This document shows, piece by piece, positions 1-9,379 of a stretch of DNA of 64,000 nt. A program made the translations under genes and the position numbers. Source of the DNA: Anoxybacter fermentans (GTDB taxonomy: Bacteria > Bacillota > Halanaerobiia > DY22613); NCBI RefSeq assembly GCF_003991135.1, contig NZ_CP016379.1:3224001-3288000 (forward strand), in the 5' to 3' direction. The notes beneath the pieces are model-generated. The model saw only the letters and a program-made list of their open reading frames with translations. It did no database searches and was not told the origin of the DNA. Within the stretch, counting starts at the first letter, position 1. Every line of letters starts with the position of its first letter.

Positions 1-1
1 G

Positions 2-481
2 ATTTTAACTGAAGGAAGTGTTTTATCTATAGAGCTGGAAGAATCGGCTCAAAGTTTGCGTCCTCGTATCTTTATTGGTAAAAGAGCTCCGTTACACTGC
101 ACAGCTGTTGGAAAGGCGATTATGGCTTATCTTTCTGAAGATGAGTTTGATTATATTGTAAAAGAGAAAGGTTTAAAAAAATATACAAAAAATACAATTA
201 CGGATGTAGAAGAACTTAAAAAAGAATTGGAAAAGATTCGACAACAAGGGTATGCAGTAGATAATAATGAACATGAGGATGGGGTATGTTGTGTGGCGAG
301 CCCTATTCGGAATCATACAGGAAAAGTTATTGCTTCGCTGAGTGTTTCAGGTCCGGCATTTCGGATAAACGAAGACAATATACCTAATATTGCTAGAAAA
401 GTTAAGGAATACTGTAATCAGATATCTGCAAAAATGGGCTATACTTTAAAAACCGCTAAAGATAATGTTGATTTAAATTAA
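2..481 (+). CDS. IclR-family transcriptional regulator, C-terminal part (5' end outside window)
   Basis: The reading frame is open from base 2 and runs to TAA at 479-481, giving about 159 residues, so the gene starts upstream of the window. The visible part is the effector-binding domain of IclR regulators: it contains the stretch LHCTAVGKAIMAYL, typical of the ligand pocket, and later VASPIRNHTGKVIASLSVSG. The N-terminal winged helix-turn-helix is not in the window. IclR proteins commonly control neighbouring sugar or aromatic catabolic genes, and the isomerase and kinase genes follow directly on the same strand, so regulation of those genes is a reasonable inference. The inducer cannot be told from sequence. 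Confidence 0.9.
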   Translation: MLTEGSVLSIELEESAQSLRPRIFIGKRAPLHCTAVGKAIMAYLSEDEFDYIVKEKGLKKYTKNTITDVEELKKELEKIRQQGYAVDNNEHEDGVCCVASPIRNHTGKVIASLSVSGPAFRINEDNIPNIARKVKEYCNQISAKMGYTLKTAKDNVDLN

Positions 482-605
482 TGTATTTTTTGGCGTTTCA
501 TTCCTGGGAGATCTACAAGGTGGTTAATTATTAGACTTTAAGGAAAGGCATTAACACAAATTATTTGACTTAATAAAAATAAAATTTTAATAGGGGGTAA
601 TTTTT

Positions 606-2099
606 ATGAAATCAACAGCTATAGGTTTAGTAATGATTAATGATGAAAGAGAACATGTATATACCCAGAATAATGCAGAAAATATGGCGGTATTAAAAAA
701 ATGGGCTGAAGTTATACGAAAAAAAATAAAAAATGTTGATGGAACTACTCCTGAAGTGATAGTAGGTTCAGAAATCATTACAAGTGTAAGAGTGGCTCAA
801 AGGGTAGGGGAAGAATTATCAAGAGCAAATGTTAAACAGGTAATTATGTGTTATAATGTATGGAATTTTCCCTTTTTAGCCTGGCCCTTTTTGAATACAT
901 TGGGACGAGACATACCTGTTTTAAGTCTTTCGAATAACAATGGTAAGTTTCCTGGTAATGTGGGTTTGTTAGCTACAGATGGGAGTTTGCGTCAGGCAGG
1001 AATCAGAACCCATAGAATAGTTGGCGAGATAGATGATGAAGAGACACAAAATAAAGTAATAGATTGGATAAGAGCTAGTTTAGCATTAACAACTATTCAG
1101 AATGAAGTATATGGTTTATATGGCGGACCTTCCATGGGAATGGAGACAGGATATTTTCATTTAGTTCCTACCCTAAAAACTTTAGGAACTACTGTAAGAC
1201 AGATTGATCAATACTTATTAATTAAAACTATAGAAAATGAAGTAGATGAAGATGAAGTAGAAAAAGGGTTAAAGTGGTTCGAAAAACTATTGGGAGATCG
1301 TTTGCTATATGATGGAAAGGTACTTACCCCAGAGACTTTAAAAAATCAAATACGAATTTATTTAGCAATGGAATTGTTGAATGAAGAAAAGGGATTTGAT
1401 TTCTGTGGTTTGAAGGGGCAGAGAGAATTGACAGAATATTATACTCTGGGTGATGTACCTGAGATGCTTATGAATGATCCTTATGACTGGCGTGGAAGTA
1501 AGGAATCAGTTGTTTGTGCAACAGAAGCTGATGCTAATGCAGCTTTGACAATGCAATTATTAAAATATATTAGTGGTGGTTTACCAACATTATTTATGGA
1601 TGTAAGACTCTATCATCCAGATAAGGATATTTGGGATATGTGTAACTCAGGAAATCATTCCAGTTACTATGCTAATTTAAGTATGGATGCTGAAGAAAAC
1701 TTTAAGAAAATTACTTTCCATCCAGCTTTAGAATATTATTTTAAAGCCGGAGGGGCTTCAGTGGAATTTGATGCAGCTGCTACACCTTTAACTTTTGCTA
1801 GATTGGGCTTCTGGGATGATGAACCGTATATGGTAATAATTTCAGGTGAAAGTGTAGAATTACCTGCTGAGGAAAGAAAAGCATTAAATCAACAAACAGA
1901 CCCAACATGGCCTCATGTCCATGCAAAATTAGATTGTTCATTTGAAGAATTTATTGATGTTTTTCCGGCAAATCATATTCAAGCAGTAGTAGGTGATAAA
2001 GTAAGGGCACTAAAATATTTGTGTGAAATTGCAGGAATTAAACCTATTATTTTAGGTTCCAAAGAATATAAAGAACCAATTTGGAAGCGGATTAAGTAA
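606..2099 (+). CDS. L-fucose/arabinose isomerase-family protein
   Basis: A 497-residue protein of the FucI/AraA fold, which interconverts aldoses and ketoses at a Mn-type metal centre. The expected metal or catalytic acids are visible as E307 (in CATEADANAA) and D332 (in LFMDVRLYHP), about 25 residues apart as in E. coli FucI (E337, D361). A late histidine lies in TWPHVHAKLDC. The sequence is shorter than FucI (about 590 residues) and matches the broader 'fucose isomerase family' better than true FucI. The ATG follows the ribosome site AGGGGG at 592-597. A terminator separates it from the following kinase gene; together they look like a two-step isomerase and kinase route for a sugar I cannot name. 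Confidence 0.85.
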   Translation: MKSTAIGLVMINDEREHVYTQNNAENMAVLKKWAEVIRKKIKNVDGTTPEVIVGSEIITSVRVAQRVGEELSRANVKQVIMCYNVWNFPFLAWPFLNTLGRDIPVLSLSNNNGKFPGNVGLLATDGSLRQAGIRTHRIVGEIDDEETQNKVIDWIRASLALTTIQNEVYGLYGGPSMGMETGYFHLVPTLKTLGTTVRQIDQYLLIKTIENEVDEDEVEKGLKWFEKLLGDRLLYDGKVLTPETLKNQIRIYLAMELLNEEKGFDFCGLKGQRELTEYYTLGDVPEMLMNDPYDWRGSKESVVCATEADANAALTMQLLKYISGGLPTLFMDVRLYHPDKDIWDMCNSGNHSSYYANLSMDAEENFKKITFHPALEYYFKAGGASVEFDAAATPLTFARLGFWDDEPYMVIISGESVELPAEERKALNQQTDPTWPHVHAKLDCSFEEFIDVFPANHIQAVVGDKVRALKYLCEIAGIKPIILGSKEYKEPIWKRIK

Positions 2100-2108
2100 T
2101 AAAAAGTT

Positions 2109-2140
2109 AAAAGACACGGTTTTATAAAACCGTGTCTTTT
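2109..2140 (+). terminator. Intrinsic terminator after the isomerase gene
   Basis: A perfect stem AAAAGACACGGTTTT facing its complement around TATA, ending in a T run. It sits between isomerase and kinase, so it may attenuate rather than fully separate the two genes. Confidence 0.8.
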
Positions 2141-2176
2141 GCCAATATTCAATAAAAATTGGAAGGAGGAAGGAAA

Positions 2177-3715
2177 TTGAGTTATTTAGTAGGAGTAGAT
2201 GTTGGAACTCAGGGTACTAAAGCTGTTATGGTTAATACTGAAGGTAAGATTATTGCTACAAGTTATAAAGGTTATGATGTAATTAAGCCCCAACCTTTAT
2301 GGGCTGAACAGTGGCCAGATGTTTGGTTAAATGCAACGTATTATACTATTAAAACAGTAATTGAAAAGGCGAATCTTGAGCCAGGGCAGATTAAAGGGAT
2401 TGCTATTAGTAGTCTTTATGGTGGTTCTGGAATTCCTGTAGATAAAGAGATTAAACCTGTGGCTCCCTGTTTAATTTGGATGGATAGACGTGCAGAAGCT
2501 GAGGTTAACTGGGTTAAAGAAAATATTGATTTAGAAGAGCTGTACAAAATTACCGGTAATACTGTAGATTCTTACTATGGATTTACCAAAATGCTTTGGA
2601 TAAAAAATAATTGGCCAGAGGTTTGGAAAAAAATTAACTTATTTTTGCCACCAAATTCATATATTATTTACCATTTAACTGGTGAAATAGCTATAGATTA
2701 TTCTTCTGCTGGCAATATAGGTGGAATATTTGATATAAAGGAAAGAAAATGGTCTATAAAAATGTTAAATCAATTGGGAATACCTTTGGAATATCAGCCT
2801 CAAAGGTTAGTTGCATCTCAAGAAGTGGTTGGGGAGATTACTAAAGAGGCGTCGGAGAAAACAGGACTGAAAGTCGGTACACCGGTAATTGCAGGTGGAA
2901 TTGATGCTGCAGTGGCTACTTTGAGTGCAGGAGCTTTTAAAGAAGGAAATCATGTGGCGATGATAGGTACATCTATGTGTTGGGGTTTTATAACTGAAAA
3001 GACTAATCTTTCTTCGAAATTAGTCAGTATGCCTCATGTAATTGATCCCTTGAATAAGGTATATACTTTTGGCGGTGCAGCCACTGCTGGAGCCGTGGTA
3101 AGATGGTTCCGTGATGTTTTTGGCCGTCAGGAATTGGAGGTAGAAAATAAGTTAGACATTAATGCTTATAGTTTATTGGAATTAGGAGTTAAAGATATTC
3201 CTGCAGGTTCGGATGGTTTATTAGTTTTACCCTATTTTATGGGTGAAAGAAGTCCTATTTGGGATAGTAATGCTAGGGGAACAATTCTCGGTCTTAGTCT
3301 TTACCATAGTAAAGGACACCTATATAAAGCATTTATGGAGGGTGTAGCTTATGCGTTAAGACATAATATGGAAGTAGTAACTGATACTGATCTAAAATTG
3401 GATGATGAGATAATTATGGTTGGTGGTGTAAGTAAGTCGATGGTATGGCCTCAAATTTTTGCTGATGTAACTGGTTATCCTATAAAAATTATAAAGTATG
3501 ATGTAGAAGCTCCTTTGGGCGATGCGTTATTAGCTGGATTGGGGACAGGTGTAATTGATAATCCTGAAATATTAGCTGAGTGGTTAAAGTATAAAACAGT
3601 TATTAAACCCAATGCTAAAAACAAAGAAATATATGATAGGTATTTTGAAGAATATAAGAAAGTTTATTTAAATCTAAAAGAAAATATGAAAGTAATTAAC
3701 CGGATAAAAAAATAA
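2177..3715 (+). CDS. FGGY-family carbohydrate kinase (xylulokinase-like)
   Basis: A 512-residue sugar kinase. The N-terminal phosphate loop GVDVGTQGTKAVMV, the substrate segment IWMDRRAEAE, the ATP-domain segment GGIDAAVATLSAGAF and the C-terminal GVAYALRHN signature are all present and in the usual order for FGGY kinases such as XylB. It would phosphorylate the ketose made by the preceding isomerase (inference from context). I place the start at TTG 2177, seven bases after AAGGAGG at 2163-2169; an upstream in-frame TTG at 2159 overlaps that ribosome site and is unlikely. Substrate is not predictable; xylulose, ribulose or fuculose are possible. Confidence 0.87.
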   Translation: MSYLVGVDVGTQGTKAVMVNTEGKIIATSYKGYDVIKPQPLWAEQWPDVWLNATYYTIKTVIEKANLEPGQIKGIAISSLYGGSGIPVDKEIKPVAPCLIWMDRRAEAEVNWVKENIDLEELYKITGNTVDSYYGFTKMLWIKNNWPEVWKKINLFLPPNSYIIYHLTGEIAIDYSSAGNIGGIFDIKERKWSIKMLNQLGIPLEYQPQRLVASQEVVGEITKEASEKTGLKVGTPVIAGGIDAAVATLSAGAFKEGNHVAMIGTSMCWGFITEKTNLSSKLVSMPHVIDPLNKVYTFGGAATAGAVVRWFRDVFGRQELEVENKLDINAYSLLELGVKDIPAGSDGLLVLPYFMGERSPIWDSNARGTILGLSLYHSKGHLYKAFMEGVAYALRHNMEVVTDTDLKLDDEIIMVGGVSKSMVWPQIFADVTGYPIKIIKYDVEAPLGDALLAGLGTGVIDNPEILAEWLKYKTVIKPNAKNKEIYDRYFEEYKKVYLNLKENMKVINRIKK

Positions 3716-3745
3716 GTTAAACTATTCTGAAAACTAATTTTAAAG

Positions 3746-3799
3746 AAAAAAAGACCCTCCTAAGTTCTGTTATTTCTTTAAAAACAGAACACAGGGTCT
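3746..3799 (-). terminator. Long hairpin with U-tract on the minus strand
   Basis: AGACCCT and GTTCTGTT arms pair with AACAGAAC and AGGGTCT. The T-rich tract follows on the minus strand, so it best terminates transcription of the dead IS110 transposase. The same hairpin, without a good U-tract, would also sit after the kinase on the plus strand. Confidence 0.6.
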
Positions 3800-3817
3800 A
3801 TGTTTGAATGTAAATTT

Positions 3818-5068
3818 CTATGCACTTTTTTTCTCTATGTTAATATTGTAACCTAGCTTTTCTAACTTGCGAACCAGGTTATGTACAATTTTACCCTCTT
3901 TTCTTTTTTCAAAGTAATCTGCACCAAGTTCCTGATACGGCTGATTTTTCTTCAAAATGTGATAAACAATTGTTAGAATTGTGTGGGCAACAGCTATGCA
4001 GGCACGATTAGACCCGCGGCGGGCGGCAAGCCTGCGGTATTAGGCGGAAAGATAAGTATTTTTTGTTCGAGAGGCTGACCTACTGGCTTCAACCAATGTT
4101 GACCGAAGATGCTTATTTCCTTTTGTCGTTCGTCCGGATTTCCGCTTTCCGGCACTTTCATTGTTGCCTGGAGCTATTCCGGCCCATGATGCCAGATGCT
4201 TAGATGAAGGAAATCTGTCCATATTTATACCGATTTCTGCAATAATTTGTTCAGCAATACGTCTTCCAACTCCCGGAATAGTATCTAAAAGCTCCAGGCA
4301 ATGTTCAAAAGGGCGCATACGTCTTTCGATTTCAAGATTAAGCTGTTCAATTTGTTGGTCTAAGAAGTCAATGTGCTTTAATTGGACAGATAAAATCATT
4401 TTTTGATGGTGCCCAATAAGTCCCTCTAATGCTTTTTCTAAGAGAGGTATTTTATTTCGTAATTTACCTTTTGCTAATTAGGCAATAACTTTTGGATCAG
4501 GTTTATCACTATTGATAAGTTGTTCAAGCATTTTACGTCCGGATTTGCCCAAAATATCAGTAGCAACAGAAGAAAGTTTGATATTAGCACCTTCTAAAAT
4601 TTTTTGCAAACGGTTAACCTCTCTGGAACGTTCATCAATTAAACTGCGGCGATAGCGAGTTAGTTCCCGTAATTCTCTCTGTTCACGGTTGGGGATATAG
4701 CTGCCTTTTAATAAGCCATATTGCAAAAGTTCAGCAATCCATTCAGCATCTTTAACATCAGTCTTCCGCCCTGGAACAACCTTGATATGTCTGGCATTTA
4801 CAACAAGTGTTTCAATCTGTTCAACTTCTAAAAGATTATAGATGGGTTTCCGATAAACACCTGTACTTTCCATTGCTACACAGCTGCATTTATTTTGCTT
4901 AATCCAATCAACAAGTTCTAAGATGTCAGCCATCATAGTACCAAAAGTTCTAATTTCTTTGCCTTCAGGAGTTAAGATGCAAGCAGTGATACTTTTTTTG
5001 TGGACATCCAGACCACAACATCTTTCATGAAGTATTTGCATATGTATCACCTTCTGGAAGAAAATCAA
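3818..5068 (-). pseudogene. IS110-family transposase, inactivated by two in-frame TAA codons
   Basis: One frame of 417 codons encodes a whole IS110 transposase but is interrupted by TAA at codons 197 (4478-4480) and 343 (4040-4042). The N-terminal part has the DEDD RuvC-like domain (GLDVHKKSITACIL; MESTGVYRKPI; GRKTDVKDAEWIAELL). The middle part has the transposase_20 helix-hairpin-helix region (LDTIPGVGRRIAEQII; WAGIAPGNNES; KSGRTTKGNKHLR) with the conserved serine. The tail continues in frame (YRRLAARRG; ACIAVAHTIL) to TAG at 3818. Both stops are one base from the residue expected in relatives (GAA and CAA), so this is a recently dead copy with no frameshift. The actual start is probably the internal ATG near 5044. 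IS110 elements have no inverted repeats, so I cannot fix the ends. Confidence 0.85.
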
Positions 5069-5503
5069 AGAAAAGAAATGAAGTTAGAGCGACAACTTAT
5101 TTTATAAAAAAACAATCTATTCTGCGTGCTTTCCTGAAAAAGGAAGCAACAGTCAGTGATACATGAAAGTTGTCGGGGTCCGTCTATAAGTCGGACTCAC
5201 AGTACCAGTTAGCTTCGACCTCTACATCTAACTTCAATATTATATTTATTATATAACAATTGTTGGACAAAGTATAGTTTTCATAGTTCAGATGGTGATG
5301 CAAAGCATCATGAGGGTCTATAAGGTAAAACCTTTTTTGGTATGACTTAAATATGTACCATAACCAAAGAGCAACTCCCATGGGGTTGCTCTTATTAGTA
5401 AAAATATTAAACCTGAGTTCTACACCTCATAGGTAAAAAAATATCTAAGTAAAAGCCGTAATTATAACATCCATAAAGGTTTGACTCCTTTTTAGAGCTG
5501 TAC
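5069..5503. other. Gene-free stretch between two dead insertion sequences
   Basis: The part next to the IS110 start (about 5069-5185) is where IS110-family elements normally encode their guide (bridge) RNA; I cannot verify a fold by eye. Bases 5290-5327 carry a small hairpin (GATGC/GCATC) ending in GGGTCTATAA, repeated almost exactly at 5953-5995. Bases 5367-5393 form a strong palindrome (AAGAGCAAC and GTTGCTCTT around CCCATGGG). A minus-strand open frame at 5184-5381 has no recognisable protein and I do not call it. Confidence 0.5.
5367..5393. terminator. Palindromic hairpin, possible weak terminator
   Basis: Stem AAGAGCAAC / GTTGCTCTT with CCCATGGG in the middle. There is no clear T run on either side, so the terminator label is tentative. 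Confidence 0.35.
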
Positions 5504-7291
5504 CTATGATTTTGGCTCAATTTTTGGATACCCTGAGGGCTTTTTGATTCCCATCATTTCAAGGATCTTAAGCTGTTCCTTGGTTAATTCCGTACATTGA
5601 TATACCTTTCCAGAATTAAAAATAAACTTTCCTATTTTGATTTTATCTAATTCATAGCGAAGATTTCTCCAGGTCATCTTTGTAGCATTTTCTGCAACCC
5701 TAACTAATAATAAAGCTAGCCATGATAGTAATACATGGGCTCTGATTCTCTCTTCTAATCGATGATATACCGGTCTTATCTCTAAGTTATTTTTTAGTGT
5801 CCGGAAAGAGTCTTCTATCTCTATCTATTCTGAAAATAAACTTTGGTGAGCTGAAAGGTAAATTAATCAAAAAAATAGTTAGTTTAACCAATTATTGAAA
5901 CAGACTATCAAAATATTGAAAAAATAAGCAAAAACAAAGTTTAATTTTCATTCTCAGTTGGTGATGCGAAAGCATCATGAGGGTCTATAAGCTGTTTATA
6001 TCCTAAAGCTACATTTTCATCTGAAAGGGTATTATCTGATGTGGTAATTAAATATTTGCCGTCAAATTTTTCTTCTTCTCTGACCTTCATCCTGTTAAGC
6101 TTTAAGCGACCATCTTTTAATTGCCTGATATACTTGCCATAGGTAGGATGAGACCCTAAGTTACACATAGCTTTAGTATGTGTTTTACCGGATAATTGTC
6201 TTAGAAACTTTAACTGGCTTTCTATTTCTTTGATAATCTGTTCTCTTTGTTCTTTCTGCCTTTTGGCTTCTAAAGGATTATAGGCTAAAACATAACGCTT
6301 TTTTGCTTCACCATCACCAACTATGATTTCTTTTATCTCAAGGTTATCTTTAATCTTTTGATAACGTCCTGAACGGGCCAGGGCTTCTTTTACTTCTTTC
6401 TTGCAGGAGCGAAGTTTTTTTCCCATTATGTAATGGCCACCTGCTCTCTGTAAATAGCGTTTGTTTTCATTTGAAGCAAACACTGAAATGACTCGACCTA
6501 ATTTCCAGCCCACCAGGTCATCTTTAACTTCCTGAATAACAGATATATCAGAAGTATTACCAGGCCAGACCCAGCTTTTAATAGGAGTACCATCTCGAGT
6601 GACAGCTAAACCTATAACCATTTGGACTAAATCAGGCCTTTTATCCTTTTCGGGTACCTCGTCTGGTTGAACTTCAAAATAACTGGAGGTGGTATTAAAA
6701 AAGAGGAGATTTACTTCCAGATTTAATGAATGAGCAACTGAATTAAATACCTGTTTTTCCAGTTCATCTTTTACCTCTAAAAGAAAATCATAGATTATGT
6801 ATTTTTACCGATTCCAATCCGGGGATAAAAACATCATCAGCTACCCATTGCTCTATAGTCAGCTTACTGGAAGGATTCAAGGCCCGGTTGGCAACTATGG
6901 TAAAAATTAAACGTTCTATATCAACTTCATAGTTTCTGTTTTTAAGCAGTTTAGCAATAATGGCATCAAAACGGAAGAATCGCCAAAGTTGATTCAGCGC
7001 CCAAACACCACCAAATTTTTTGGCAAGGACAAAAGAAAACTCAGTTGCTTTGGTAATTTTATCTTTAGCAAACATTGCCTTTTCAGGATTCAGGTAACGG
7101 TTAATGCTATCTACCAGACGTTTTAAAACCTTTTGGTCTAATTGATCCTCCCTTCCAAAAGAGTAGATAACTTTAGTTTTGGAATAACCGGTTTCTGGAT
7201 CCCAGTAATTATGGCAAAGCTGGAGATATGAAACTTTAGTACCGTCAACGAGTTTAGAAGTAGTTTTTTTTTCAGATACATAGTAGCTATC
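5504..7291 (-). pseudogene. IS1634-type (IS4-group) DDE transposase, broken in several places
   Basis: Read from 7291 leftward, the frame gives a typical IS1634 N-terminus (YYVSEKKTTSKLVDG; YLQLCHNYWDPETG) but no ATG, GTG or TTG start is left upstream of MFAKDKITK at 7075. The frame stops at 6788 after ESVKIHNL and resumes in another frame as DFLLEVKDELEKQ. The DDE core follows (MVIGLAVTRDGTPI; VWPGNTSD; NKRYLQRAGGHYIMGKKL). Around 5830-5945 a foreign stretch replaces the segment after ALGYKQL; the C-terminus then continues as IEIEDSFRTLKNNLEIRP, VYHRLEERIRAHVLL and ends at 5504. So there are at least a missing start, a frameshift with small deletion, and an insertion. CTCATAGGTA near 5426 and its complement near 7340 may mark terminal repeats; I could not define them firmly. 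Confidence 0.8.
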
Positions 7292-7472
7292 TTATATCAT
7301 AAAATATCATTAATGTGAAGTAAAAAATATGTTTTATTGTACCTATGAGATTTTGAGATTTTAAAATGAGGATTATTGATATTTCGGCAATCTTACTTCA
7401 AAATTATTTTGAAAGTACCTATTTACTGTCGAACTCGAGTATATTTTGAGAAGAAAAAATATAATTTTTCTT

Positions 7473-8867
7473 GGCTCTCCGTCAAATGTTGTGAAAGATA
7501 AGTTGGCTCCGTTGAATTGATTGGTAAATTGATTTTGAAATAAACATTTAAATTTAATAACTTAACATTGCATTAAATACTCTTCTCCTTAGATTCATAA
7601 CATTTGGAACACCATATCCAATCCTTTTGATCAATTTAATCTTGTTATTGATACCCTCAGCAAAGCCATTGGTTATCTTATTCTTAAAATAATTTAGTAT
7701 TTTTTCTTCCCATCTTTGTATTATCTTTTTTACCTGGTAAAAAGGCATCAGCTTGCTTTTTATTATTTCTTTATACCACCTTTTTAGAGCTCTGGTGGCT
7801 TCTTTCACATCATCTAGCTGCAATAGGTCTCTGAATTCCTCTTTTAATTCCCAGGCCTTTTCTAGAGCTGGACTGAGTTCAAATAATTTGATGAGCTTTT
7901 CATGTTCTTCATCTGTCAATTCTTCAGCTCGTTTTTGGAGTAATAAACGAATTTGAAAAAACTTTCTTCTCTGATGATTATTTACTGTTTGTTGAACTTG
8001 TTTTCTAACTTCATCAAGGGCTCTGTTCATTAAAGTTACAAGATGAAATTTATCTATAACAATTTTTGCATGAGTAAATGCTGCATCTGCTACTGCTTTG
8101 AACGGCCGCCACATATCCATAGAGATCGATTGAATCTGTCGTCTTTGTTCATCTTCCCAACAATTAAAGTAGTCAATTAAATCATCCTTTTTGCGAGTAG
8201 GTAAAATGTCAATTAACTCCCGATTAATTGGATCTGTAATGCTAACTCCATATTTATGGCGTTTTAAAACTGCAAATTCATCGATACTGATGGCTTTTAA
8301 TTGACTAAGTTTTGAAACTTGTTGTTTAATGAGAGGGTCAACTACTTTTTTAACTGCATTATTAACAGCTGTATAACTTAACCCGTTTTCTCTAGCAACT
8401 TTAGAATAATCCTTGCTGACAGTTTCTTTAGCAAGATATTTATCAAAGCGTTTGGTATTACGGGCATATTTATCAATACTTTCATATTTTTCAGGGATAC
8501 CCCTCTTATGACAATAAGGACAACGATATCTTTTCTTTAGAAGTCTAATGATTACTAGTTTACCTCTTATGGGGATGTCTCTAATATTTTGCCATTTTGT
8601 ATCATGGATTTTATTAGTGATATTACCACACTGAGGACACACAATGTGATTTTTCTTTGCTTCAGCGATAAAAATATATCTGTCCTCCGTTGAAATAATT
8701 TCAGTTGCAATAATGTCTGGCAAATCAAGAAATTTTATGATATTATTATATTGCATTTGCTGGACTCCTTTCTTTGGTTTTTAGTTCGCAACTAATTAAT
8801 TCAACGGAGCCAGCAAATGCCTTTTTATTTTTTATAATTTTTTCTTCACAACATTAATTATAGACCC
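7473..8867 (-). mobile_element. ISL3-family insertion sequence, intact copy 1
   Basis: Element of 1395 bp. The left end GGCTCTCCGTCAAATGTTG and the complement of the right end (GGGTCTATAATTAATGTTG) share the imperfect terminal repeat GG-TCT...AATGTTGTGAA. It is flanked by an exact 8-bp direct repeat TTTTTCTT (7465-7472 and 8868-8875), the length expected for ISL3. It is nearly identical to the copy at 42199-43593. Confidence 0.93.
7554..8756 (-). CDS. ISL3-family transposase
   Basis: A 400-residue transposase that cuts and pastes the ISL3 element. The N-terminus has a zinc-binding motif (CPQCGNITNK, then YRCPYCHKRG), followed by a helix-turn-helix region (KETVSKDYSKVARENGLSY) and the DDE domain starting at AISIDEFAVLKRHKYG, with SMDMWRPFKAVADAAF and a terminal FAEGINNKIKLIKR. 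The frame is intact. It differs from the 42280-43482 copy by about four residues (for example N/K in RNTKRFDKYL, D/N in AVADAAF, I/S in FFQIRLL, N/K-T near YFKNKITNG). The ATG is preceded by GAAAGGAGT. Confidence 0.95.
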   Translation of the reverse strand: MQYNNIIKFLDLPDIIATEIISTEDRYIFIAEAKKNHIVCPQCGNITNKIHDTKWQNIRDIPIRGKLVIIRLLKKRYRCPYCHKRGIPEKYESIDKYARNTKRFDKYLAKETVSKDYSKVARENGLSYTAVNNAVKKVVDPLIKQQVSKLSQLKAISIDEFAVLKRHKYGVSITDPINRELIDILPTRKKDDLIDYFNCWEDEQRRQIQSISMDMWRPFKAVADAAFTHAKIVIDKFHLVTLMNRALDEVRKQVQQTVNNHQRRKFFQIRLLLQKRAEELTDEEHEKLIKLFELSPALEKAWELKEEFRDLLQLDDVKEATRALKRWYKEIIKSKLMPFYQVKKIIQRWEEKILNYFKNKITNGFAEGINNKIKLIKRIGYGVPNVMNLRRRVFNAMLSY

Positions 8868-9008
8868 TTTTTCTTCTTAAATGATTTAAAATATAGTTGA
8901 AATTGTTTTAAACGTATGGTAACTTTAATAAAAATAAAATGATGTATTCAATGATTAAGCTATAAAAAGCTAATTTGATGATATCAAGAATTTTGTGTAA
9001 ATAAATTT

Positions 9009-9128
9009 TTAAGATTCATAATGCTCTTTGAAAAGTTGTTGTAATTGTTCTTTAGCACTTAAAAAACCTTTCATTTTTCTATTACTCCATTTGGCATTAT
9101 AGTCAATAACTTTCAAATAAATAATCTT
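9009..9128 (-). pseudogene. C-terminal tail of another transposase (remnant)
   Basis: An open minus-strand stretch reads EKIIYLKVIDYNAKWSNRKM, then a lysine/glutamine-rich tail ending LFKEHYES and a stop at 9009. This resembles the end of a mutator-type (IS256-like) transposase, but I cannot assign the family securely. It has no start and is joined directly to the truncated permease gene. Confidence 0.35.
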
Positions 9129-9134
9129 CTCAGC

Positions 9135-9356
9135 GTGGTTGGTTTGCAGTTTGGTCTTTTGCTTGGAGGTGCTGTTTTAACTGAAACTATTTTCTCATGG
9201 CCCGGAATTGGAAAGCTTTCCTATGATGCTATTATGGCACGGGATTTTCCTCTTGTGCAGGGAGCAGTTTTAGTTATTTCAATGAGTTTTGTTTTTATAA
9301 ATTTGATTGTAGATATTACTTATTCTTTTATTGATCCTAGGATTCACTATAGTTAG
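9135..9356 (+). pseudogene. Dipeptide/oligopeptide ABC permease DppB, only the last ~73 residues left
   Basis: The sequence QFGLLLGGAVLTETIFSWPG, then GKLSYDAIMARDFPLVQG and a tail ending FIDPRIHYS, is the hallmark C-terminus of DppB/OppB-type permeases (normally about 310 residues). Everything before the last membrane segments is missing and is replaced by the transposase tail at 9009-9128, so the insertion block removed the front of this operon. dppC follows 23 bases later. The remnant itself is unlikely to function. Confidence 0.85.
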
Positions 9357-9379
9357 CCGGTAGGAGAGGAGGGCGTAGT

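Noticed and set aside
565..593. TTGACT-17-TAATAG as promoter of the isomerase gene
   Set aside because: The -10 would overlap the ribosome-binding site, so the transcript would start after it.
3818..5068. Programmed TAA read-through in the IS110 transposase
   Set aside because: Two separate stops at ordinary Glu and Gln positions without any read-through signal are better explained by mutation.
5184..5381. Minus-strand open frame of 65 codons
   Set aside because: It has no similarity I can recognise, no ribosome site, and overlaps IS-associated hairpins.
7753..7956. Plus-strand frame inside the ISL3 transposase (also 42479-42682 and 21122-21325)
   Set aside because: It is the antisense shadow of the transposase gene and repeats only because the transposase does.
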